This document shows, in pieces, positions 1-5,039 of a stretch of DNA of 5,039 nucleotides; the first letter of the stretch is position 1, and the number at the start of each line of letters is the position of its first letter. The notes below the pieces were generated by a model that had not been told where the DNA came from, did not search any database, and was given only the letters and a program-made list of their open reading frames with translations. The position numbers were made by a program, and so were the translations under genes. This DNA comes from Spirochaetales bacterium (GTDB taxonomy: Bacteria > Spirochaetota > Spirochaetia > ARS1246): contig JABGPX010000340.1 in NCBI GenBank assembly GCA_018644745.1, positions 1 through 5,039 on the forward strand. The letters are read 5' to 3'.

Positions 1-1
1 T

Positions 2-2053
2 GAAAAAGCTTTCCCGGAAATTCCGAAAGAAAAATGGCTGCCCCTGGTAGTTTCATTCAAGTTCGGCAGAGAAAAGGCGTTGGAATTTTTTGTCGAAATG
101 GGAGAGCTACTCGGAATCGAAGCCGATGAGGTAGAAAAGGCCTTCGACATTGCCCACGCTAAGCAGGAGTTGTACTTCCTCATGGCGAAAGAGCTCGGAA
201 AGAAAGCGATTGAAGACGCGAGAACAGCGGACCGGCCGGTAATTGCACTACTCGGCCGCCCGTATAACGCCTTTGCTGCTGACGCAAACATGGGTATACC
301 GAAAAAATTCAGTTCACGAGGCTATTCTATCATCCCCTTCGACATCCTGCCCTACGATGAAGCGGAAATCTTTTCAAACATGTATTGGTACTACGGACAG
401 CAGGACATGAAGGCCGCGTCGCTGTTGAAAGATGAAGAAAATATCTACATTACTTTTATCAGCAACTTCTCATGCGCTCCGGATTCTTTCATGCTCCACT
501 ATGTGAAATGGCTCATGGGAACCAAACCCTTCCTGATCCTCGAGCTCGATTCGCACTCCGCCGACGCGGGAATCGACACCAGAGTCGAGGCATTCCTGGA
601 CATTATCGAAGGTTATAAATCCAAAAAATCAGAGATAGACAAGGTTCGCTATGACAACGGTCTCCGGTTTATCAACAATGGGGAAGAGCCGCTTCACGTG
701 CTCAATACGATTAGCGATGAAAAGATACCTGTCAAAGACAACCCAAGGGTAAAAATGCTTTTCTCGAATATGGGAGACCTTACGACCCGGCTTTTAGGTG
801 CTACGGTTCGTTCAACCGGACACGAAGCGATTGAATTGCCCATCGCCGACGCGGAAACTCTGCATCTGGCACGAAGTTATGCATCAGGCAAGGAGTGCCT
901 GCCAACCCACCTTGTTCTCGGCAGCGTGCTGAAGTTCATCATGTCAGACGACTTCCGCAAGGATGAGATTTACCTGGTATTCGTTCCGATCACCACCGGT
1001 CCATGTCGAACCGGCCAATACTATGTCTTTTACGAAAATCTGTTTCGCGATTTACGGCTTGAAAATGTCCTCGTTATTACGATGAGCGCCGACAATTCTT
1101 ACACCGAACTTGGTCCCGGTTTCTCCCGTCACATGTGGTACGGTATAACCATCGCGGATATGCTCAAAGACATTCAAACATCGCTGCGCACCTGCGGTCT
1201 CGACCGGGCGGAAGCACTCAAACGGTTCAGAGAAATTTGGAATCAGATAATCCGCGTTGCTGAAGTGGATATTCGAAAAACCCTGCCCACGCTCAGGAAA
1301 ATAGCAAAAGAGGTAGCCCTCATCCCCCGCAAACTGGAGTTGGAAGAGTGTGCAAAAGTCCTCATAGTTGGCGAGATATATGTGCGGCGAGACGACTTTG
1401 CAGTCGACGAGCTGGTCGAACTTCTGAGCGACAAGGGGATAATCGGCAAAGCCTCGGGTGTAGGAGAATGGATTCACTATCTAGACTTCGTACGCGGATA
1501 TAGACTAAAGAAGAGGATCGCTCTCCTCCCTGCGTATAGGCGGTTGTTCAGCAAAGAGATCAGAGAGCTCCTGGTGCTGAATATCGAAAAGGCCTGGAAA
1601 CACCGGGTTGAACGGCGAGTGAAGCGGGCTCTCCAAGGAAGTGGATTGCTTCCTCACACCCCGCATAACATGAAGAAAATTATGGCAAACACGGAAAAAC
1701 ATTTCGCCAGCCATGAGTTGAATTCGGAAATAGCGGTTTCCAGCGGGGTTGCCGCCACCGCGATGGAGGAAGGATATTCCGGCGTGGTGAATATCTCTCC
1801 CTTCGCCTGCCTTATCGGCAGAGTTATCGAAGGAATCTATTATCCCTGGGCTAGGGAAAAACGATATCCCATGATTTCACTTGAAGTAGACGGAAATCTT
1901 CTGCCGCCGAACATCATCAGCAAGCTCAATATTTTCATGGTTAATGTCCTGAGGTTCAGGGAAGATCCGGAATCATCGATTTTCGTTGAGACTGTTGAGG
2001 CTGCGGAAACCGCCGACGCCAAGCGGCAGCTCGAACGTGAATTAGTAAGATAG
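2..2053 (+). CDS. Acyl-CoA dehydratase activase-related protein, DUF2229 / HgdD-like, C-terminal part (5' end outside window)
   Basis: This frame is open from base 2, so the start lies upstream; the TTG at 80 is internal, because the 26 preceding codons read as family-like protein (PLVVSFKFGREKALEFF). About 683 residues are visible. Counting from base 80, residues 53-178 match DUF2229: GRPYNAF (59-65), NFSCAPDSF (129-137) and LELDSHSADAG (154-164). The second half resembles the 2-hydroxyacyl-CoA dehydratase D-component: GKECLP (270-275), TTGPCRTGQY (305-314), GEIYVRRDDF (431-440), SEWIHY-like GEWIHY (462-467) and SPFACLIGR (573-581). Cys132, Cys273, Cys309 and Cys577 sit in the conserved motifs and are plausible [4Fe-4S] ligands. 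Family knowledge: full-length relatives are often about 1,000-1,400 residues, with ATP-dependent activase (BadF/BcrAD-type) domains in front, giving one chain that injects an electron and performs a difficult reduction or dehydration. PlsA, the anaerobic plasmalogen synthase, belongs to this superfamily. The actual substrate here is unknown. The stop at 2051-2053 directly abuts the next gene. Family assignment is firm; function is not. Confidence 0.88.
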   Translation, partial: EKAFPEIPKEKWLPLVVSFKFGREKALEFFVEMGELLGIEADEVEKAFDIAHAKQELYFLMAKELGKKAIEDARTADRPVIALLGRPYNAFAADANMGIPKKFSSRGYSIIPFDILPYDEAEIFSNMYWYYGQQDMKAASLLKDEENIYITFISNFSCAPDSFMLHYVKWLMGTKPFLILELDSHSADAGIDTRVEAFLDIIEGYKSKKSEIDKVRYDNGLRFINNGEEPLHVLNTISDEKIPVKDNPRVKMLFSNMGDLTTRLLGATVRSTGHEAIELPIADAETLHLARSYASGKECLPTHLVLGSVLKFIMSDDFRKDEIYLVFVPITTGPCRTGQYYVFYENLFRDLRLENVLVITMSADNSYTELGPGFSRHMWYGITIADMLKDIQTSLRTCGLDRAEALKRFREIWNQIIRVAEVDIRKTLPTLRKIAKEVALIPRKLELEECAKVLIVGEIYVRRDDFAVDELVELLSDKGIIGKASGVGEWIHYLDFVRGYRLKKRIALLPAYRRLFSKEIRELLVLNIEKAWKHRVERRVKRALQGSGLLPHTPHNMKKIMANTEKHFASHELNSEIAVSSGVAATAMEEGYSGVVNISPFACLIGRVIEGIYYPWAREKRYPMISLEVDGNLLPPNIISKLNIFMVNVLRFREDPESSIFVETVEAAETADAKRQLERELVR

Positions 2054-2863
2054 ATGGCAAAACGCCGGTTTCTGAGTGGATCCTGGGCGCTGGTAACCGG
2101 TGCATCGGCCGGGCTCGGTCGGGAAATCGCGACGCAGCTCGCGGAGAAAGGATGTAATATCGTCGCCGCGAGTCGAAACACAGAAAAGCTCGAGTCTCTT
2201 AAAAGTGAATTGGAGCATGGATTCGGGATCAAGGCTGCTGTTGTCACGTGTGATTTGAGCGTCCAGGGCTCGGCAGAAAAGCTGCATTCGGCCTGCGGTT
2301 CGATGGATATTGACATAAATCTGCTCATCAACAACGCCGGTCTTGGGATGATCGGCAGCTGTACCGAGCAAAACACCGCACGAATTGAAGAGCTGCTCAC
2401 TCTGAACATCCTGGCACTGACCACCCTGTCCAATTTGTTTGCGGCGGATATGAAGAAGCGGCGGTCAGGATATATTCTCAACATCGGTTCGCTCGCGGGT
2501 TTTCAACCGTCTCCGTATTTCGCGAGTTATGCCGCCTCGAAATCCTATGTATTCAACTTTACCATCGCGCTTCACTATGAAATGAAAAAGCACGGTGTTT
2601 CGGTTACCTGCTTTCTTCCAGGATATATCAAAACGGATTTTGACAGGAACGCCCTTATCTCCAACAAACGGTATCTAACCATATCAGAAAAAAACGCGTT
2701 GCCCGCGGATAAAACCGCCGCAATGGCGTTGACGGCGTTGTTTCGGAATAAAGTTTATCAAATCGCTGGAGCAAAGAATCGGCTGCTCATGGCAACTGCC
2801 GCTTTGCTCCCGGTAAAGCTGAAAGCCGCGGTAGTCGGCAAAGCCGCGGCCCAATATACATGA
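2054..2863 (+). CDS. Short-chain dehydrogenase/reductase (classical SDR, DltE/COG0300-like)
   Basis: A 269-residue classical SDR expected to catalyse NAD(P)(H)-dependent carbonyl/alcohol interconversion. The Rossmann motif TGASAGLG is at residues 15-22. SRN at 40-42 places an Arg after strand 2, which usually favours NADP(H). Asp67-Leu68 contacts adenine, NNAG is at 93-96, and the catalytic set is Asn118, Ser146, Tyr159 and Lys163 (YAASK). PG at 189-190 follows strand 6. All key residues are present, so it should be active. Length is slightly above the roughly 250-residue norm. The extra C-terminus (about 243-269) is hydrophobic and Lys-rich, which could help it sit on a membrane, as in several lipid-acting SDRs (inference). 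The ATG immediately follows the stop of the upstream gene with only a weak Shine-Dalgarno, so translation is probably coupled. The substrate cannot be read from sequence; a keto, aldehyde or acyl/alkyl-dihydroxyacetone-type lipid intermediate would fit the context. Confidence 0.93.
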   Translation: MAKRRFLSGSWALVTGASAGLGREIATQLAEKGCNIVAASRNTEKLESLKSELEHGFGIKAAVVTCDLSVQGSAEKLHSACGSMDIDINLLINNAGLGMIGSCTEQNTARIEELLTLNILALTTLSNLFAADMKKRRSGYILNIGSLAGFQPSPYFASYAASKSYVFNFTIALHYEMKKHGVSVTCFLPGYIKTDFDRNALISNKRYLTISEKNALPADKTAAMALTALFRNKVYQIAGAKNRLLMATAALLPVKLKAAVVGKAAAQYT

Positions 2864-2893
2864 CGAAAAAAGTGGTATAATATCGGAAATTGT

Positions 2894-4084
2894 ATGAATA
2901 CATTCATGTCGATGGTGCCGAAGATGTTAAAACAAAACCCGGGAATGGCTGTAAATGTCGCGCTTTCATTCCTCATGGCAAAGAAAGCATCTGTATTTGA
3001 CCAGCGCTACCGGGAAACGACCACGAAAGAATTAGGCCTCATATATTTCAGAATTACCCCCATGTGCAATCTCCGCTGCGTGATGTGCGGGCAGCGCGGC
3101 GTGAAGGGAGTGCTCAAAGGCAAGTTCGCCTATGAGGAATCAAAGGAAATTGTTCCAATAGAAACCTATTACAAGGTAGTGGACGAGATATCGGTTAAAC
3201 GGCCGATATTTTACATGTGGGGAGGGGAGCCCTTTATGTACCCGAACTTCATGGACCTGTGCGAATACATTACAAAGAAAAAATGTATTCTCAGTGTAAA
3301 CACAAACGGTACCTTTCTCGCGGAAAACGCTGATAGAATCGTAAGGGATAAATGGCACGGCCTTTTTGTATCCCTCGATGGTTTCGAGGATATAAATGAC
3401 AAGATACGCGGAAAAGGCTCATATCGTCGGGTTATCGAAGGTTTCAAGGCGATAAATGAGGCGAAACGCAAATACAATACTCACCTACCTTATATGGGTA
3501 TCGTAACAACGATTAATAACATCAATTACCAGTCCCTCGACAAACTTGCGGAAGCGGCGGGGGACTTTGGATTGTCCTGGCATATTATCAATCTGGGCAC
3601 CTATACGAATGACGATGTTATAGAGAGACAGCAGGAGTTTATGCGGCGGGAGCTGGACACCGAAATCTTCTGTCTTCAAGCATATAACACCGGTTATAAC
3701 GAAAATATAGACGGAGATGTTTTCAAGGAAATCCTCAAAAAAGTACACGCGATAGACAACGGATATCCTATCATTACGGTGCCGGTCATCGACCCCGACA
3801 AAATCGGCGAGTACTACTCGGATCTCGATATAATCGTGCGAGACAACTGCATAGTGCCCTGGTCGCAGGCAAATATCGATTATAACGGCAACGTGCACTT
3901 TTGCGCCGACTATCCGGACTATGTAATGGGAAATATCAAAGAAGAAAAATTCTTCGATATCTACAATAATGAAAGGGCGCAGAAATTCAGAATGGCACTG
4001 CGCAATACCCCGGACGGACTTTTCCCCGGCTGCGTGCGATGTTATCAAAACATGCTCTGCGGCAATCGAAGAAAAGGATACTAG
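2894..4084 (+). CDS. Radical SAM protein with SPASM-like C-terminal iron-sulfur domain
   Basis: A 396-residue radical SAM enzyme. CNLRCVMC (Cys58, Cys62, Cys65) is the CxxxCxxC motif holding the [4Fe-4S] cluster that cleaves S-adenosylmethionine. WGGEP (109-113) is the SAM-binding GGEP motif; NTNGT (136-140) and VSLDG (159-163) mark later barrel strands. The core spans about residues 48-250. The C-terminus has a SPASM-like pattern: Cys319, x12, Gly332, x4, Cys337, then Cys380-x2-Cys383-x5-Cys389, ending seven residues later. Full SPASM domains have seven cysteines and two auxiliary clusters; five here suggest one cluster or a variant. Residues 1-37 have hydrophobic runs mixed with Lys (MVPKMLK, ALSFLMAKK) and may associate with membrane (inference). 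The ATG at 2894 was chosen because GGA lies at 2885-2887; ATGs at 2906 and 2912 are alternatives. The gene lies 30 bases after the SDR stop with no terminator between. SPASM members modify peptides, proteins or other substrates; no small precursor peptide gene is visible beside it. Substrate unknown. Confidence 0.92.
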   Translation: MNTFMSMVPKMLKQNPGMAVNVALSFLMAKKASVFDQRYRETTTKELGLIYFRITPMCNLRCVMCGQRGVKGVLKGKFAYEESKEIVPIETYYKVVDEISVKRPIFYMWGGEPFMYPNFMDLCEYITKKKCILSVNTNGTFLAENADRIVRDKWHGLFVSLDGFEDINDKIRGKGSYRRVIEGFKAINEAKRKYNTHLPYMGIVTTINNINYQSLDKLAEAAGDFGLSWHIINLGTYTNDDVIERQQEFMRRELDTEIFCLQAYNTGYNENIDGDVFKEILKKVHAIDNGYPIITVPVIDPDKIGEYYSDLDIIVRDNCIVPWSQANIDYNGNVHFCADYPDYVMGNIKEEKFFDIYNNERAQKFRMALRNTPDGLFPGCVRCYQNMLCGNRRKGY

Positions 4085-4136
4085 CTCATTCGTGTCACCC
4101 CGTCACCTGGACATTGATACTAACAGCACATTTCGG

Positions 4137-4970
4137 ATGGCCCTTGTCACCCTTACCTCTAGAGCAACCGCAAAAGCGGCGTTACAGCTCATATGGGTCG
4201 CTCTAGCCCGGTTTTTCGCTCCCCAATTCCACACGAAATTTCGTCCGTCGGTTCGACCGGTGGTATCGGTCGATCATGATCTGGATAAAAGCATTCCCTT
4301 TTGTCCTGATCTCGTCGATGTGTATTCCCGCTTTATTTCCCTGTGGATAAAAAGTACCTATTTCATCTATAGGGAGTTCGGCCGCTCCACGCTGCCGGGA
4401 ATAGCGATTTTCATAAACGGATTATCAAATCTCTACATGGAATCCGGGCGTATATATAAAACATGCCAATCAACAACAGTGCGGCCCAAATACCTGAAAA
4501 ATATGAAGTTCATCCTCATACACGCTTTTGATCCGCACCTTCATTGCGTACCGAGCCTGCATGTGCTGATAGTTGTCTACAACTATATAATGATGACAAA
4601 ACTCATCGAACAGTATTCAGATGACACCTCGGAGTATTCCGAGCAGAAACATTATATGTACTCTCAGGCGGTGGCCATTACCGAGAGTATCCTCCTGGTG
4701 AAACAGCACAGCGTCAATTGTATTCCGGCGGCACTCTTTGCCATGTCCCGGCTTCATCCGGAGTTCTCACGGAATGATGCGGCGGCTTTTATCAACCAGC
4801 TTTTCGTGGATACCGACATCGAAATAGAGCTGGAATCTGAAATCAAGGATTTTATGCTGACTCAATACCAAGATTTCATGGATTCCTGCGAAACAAAACA
4901 GCAAGATTATAGCGAGGTCCTGCTGGAATTCCTAATGGACTGCAGGGAGATTTCCGCGGAATCAGATTGA
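4137..4970 (+). CDS. Diverged PAP2-like (phosphatidic acid phosphatase / AUR1-type) membrane-associated protein
   Basis: A 277-residue protein if read from ATG 4137; the open frame runs further upstream inside the radical SAM gene. GTG 4092 and GTG 4260 are other possible starts, and none has a good Shine-Dalgarno. Numbering from 4137, an LDKSIPFCP segment (49-57) resembles the LDxxIPFxP segment of AUR1-type PAP2 proteins. STTVRP (112-117) resembles the first phosphate-binding motif, HCVPSLHV (136-143) matches the PSLH motif with His142, and VKQHSVNC (188-195) aligns with the KQHYxxD motif with His191. The family Asp following that His is Cys195 here. Known PAP2 proteins remove or transfer phosphate groups on lipids at the membrane. 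The hydrophobic segments (about 21-33, 86-100, 138-155 and 180-203) are weaker than in typical members. After them comes an acidic tail of about 75 residues rich in Asp and Glu, which looks soluble. It could be a degenerate enzyme or one with altered chemistry. The family call rests on recognised motifs only, so it is moderate. Confidence 0.6.
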   Translation: MALVTLTSRATAKAALQLIWVALARFFAPQFHTKFRPSVRPVVSVDHDLDKSIPFCPDLVDVYSRFISLWIKSTYFIYREFGRSTLPGIAIFINGLSNLYMESGRIYKTCQSTTVRPKYLKNMKFILIHAFDPHLHCVPSLHVLIVVYNYIMMTKLIEQYSDDTSEYSEQKHYMYSQAVAITESILLVKQHSVNCIPAALFAMSRLHPEFSRNDAAAFINQLFVDTDIEIELESEIKDFMLTQYQDFMDSCETKQQDYSEVLLEFLMDCREISAESD

Positions 4971-5039
4971 AACGCGGGATAGAATCGCGTGGAGGCAGAT
5001 TACGGTAAAAAAGCTGACTCAGAACTCGGTTCCTTCTAA
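4971..5039. other. Trailing non-coding stretch, no recognisable gene
   Basis: These 69 bases follow the stop of the PAP2-like gene. They contain a short inverted repeat, ACGCG at 4972-4976 and CGCGT at 4986-4990, with a 9-base loop and no following T-run, so it is not a convincing terminator. GGAGG at 4991-4995 resembles a Shine-Dalgarno, but no ATG, GTG or TTG follows at suitable spacing. A GTG at 4989 opens only a 16-residue frame ending at the last base. I see no real gene here. It may be the beginning of an intergenic region. Confidence 0.4.

Noticed and set aside
1840..2484. A 214-codon antisense open frame spanning the end of the iron-sulfur protein gene and the start of the SDR gene.
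   Set aside because: It crosses two well-supported genes, its translation is Ser/Arg/Pro-rich with no recognisable motif, and it is explained by codon bias on the opposite strand.
2876..2881. TATAAT, a perfect -10-like hexamer, 13 bases before the radical SAM start.
   Set aside because: No -35-like hexamer at 16-18 bases upstream (AATATA at 2853-2858), and it sits in a 30-base gap inside an apparent operon. An internal promoter is possible but not supported.
3485..4048. A 187-codon antisense open frame inside the radical SAM gene.
   Set aside because: It is fully contained in a gene with clear catalytic motifs, and no domain is recognisable in its translation.
3969..4136. The open frame of the PAP2-like gene extends upstream to ATG 3969, overlapping the radical SAM gene by 116 bases.
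   Set aside because: The overlap lies in the well-supported SPASM cysteine region of the radical SAM gene, and the translated N-terminus there looks like out-of-frame protein, so a later start was chosen.
4060..4140. A possible frameshift joining the radical SAM C-terminus to the downstream frame, which could have explained the missing SPASM cysteines.
   Set aside because: The sequence after the stop in the other frame supplies no Cx3C or Cys-rich continuation, and the downstream protein has its own distinct motifs.
4972..4990. Inverted repeat ACGCG / CGCGT just after the last gene, considered as a terminator.
   Set aside because: Only a 5-bp stem with a 9-base loop and no T-run follows.
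4989..5039. GTG-started frame of 16 residues ending at the last base, partly overlapping a GGAGG sequence.
   Set aside because: The GGAGG lies at or after the GTG, so it cannot serve as its ribosome binding site; the product is tiny and has no features.

Overview
The window carries four genes, all on the + strand and tightly packed, with no RNA gene, IS element, CRISPR array or clear terminator. In order they are: the C-terminal part of a large acyl-CoA dehydratase activase/dehydratase-like iron-sulfur protein (frame open from base 2, stop at 2053); a short-chain dehydrogenase/reductase (2054-2863); a radical SAM protein with a SPASM-type C-terminus (2894-4084); and a diverged PAP2-like (lipid phosphatase/phosphotransferase-like) protein (about 4137-4970). 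The gaps are 0, 30 and about 52 bases, so the set reads as one operon whose promoter lies upstream of the window. The last 69 bases (4971-5039) hold no recognisable gene.

The organism is most likely an anaerobic bacterium of medium GC content. Proteins of the first type contain oxygen-sensitive iron-sulfur clusters and are known mainly from strict anaerobes (clostridia, spirochaetes, sulfate reducers), and the radical SAM enzyme also needs reducing conditions. The phylum cannot be fixed from this sequence alone. A spirochaete or deltaproteobacterial-type anaerobe would fit, but that is a guess.

How the genes may work together is inference. The first protein belongs to the same broad superfamily as PlsA, the anaerobic plasmalogen (alkenyl ether lipid) synthase described in Clostridium perfringens, as well as to the dehydratases of amino-acid fermentation. 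No fermentation genes (CoA-transferase, ETF, acyl-CoA dehydrogenase) are visible in the window. The neighbours are an SDR with a hydrophobic, basic tail, a radical SAM enzyme with a possibly membrane-associating N-terminus, and a PAP2-like protein. That set fits modification of a lipid or other membrane-associated substrate better than acid fermentation. The most unusual members are the PAP2-like protein, which keeps the PSLH motif and a later His but has Cys where the family has Asp, and the radical SAM protein, whose C-terminus has only five of the seven SPASM cysteines.
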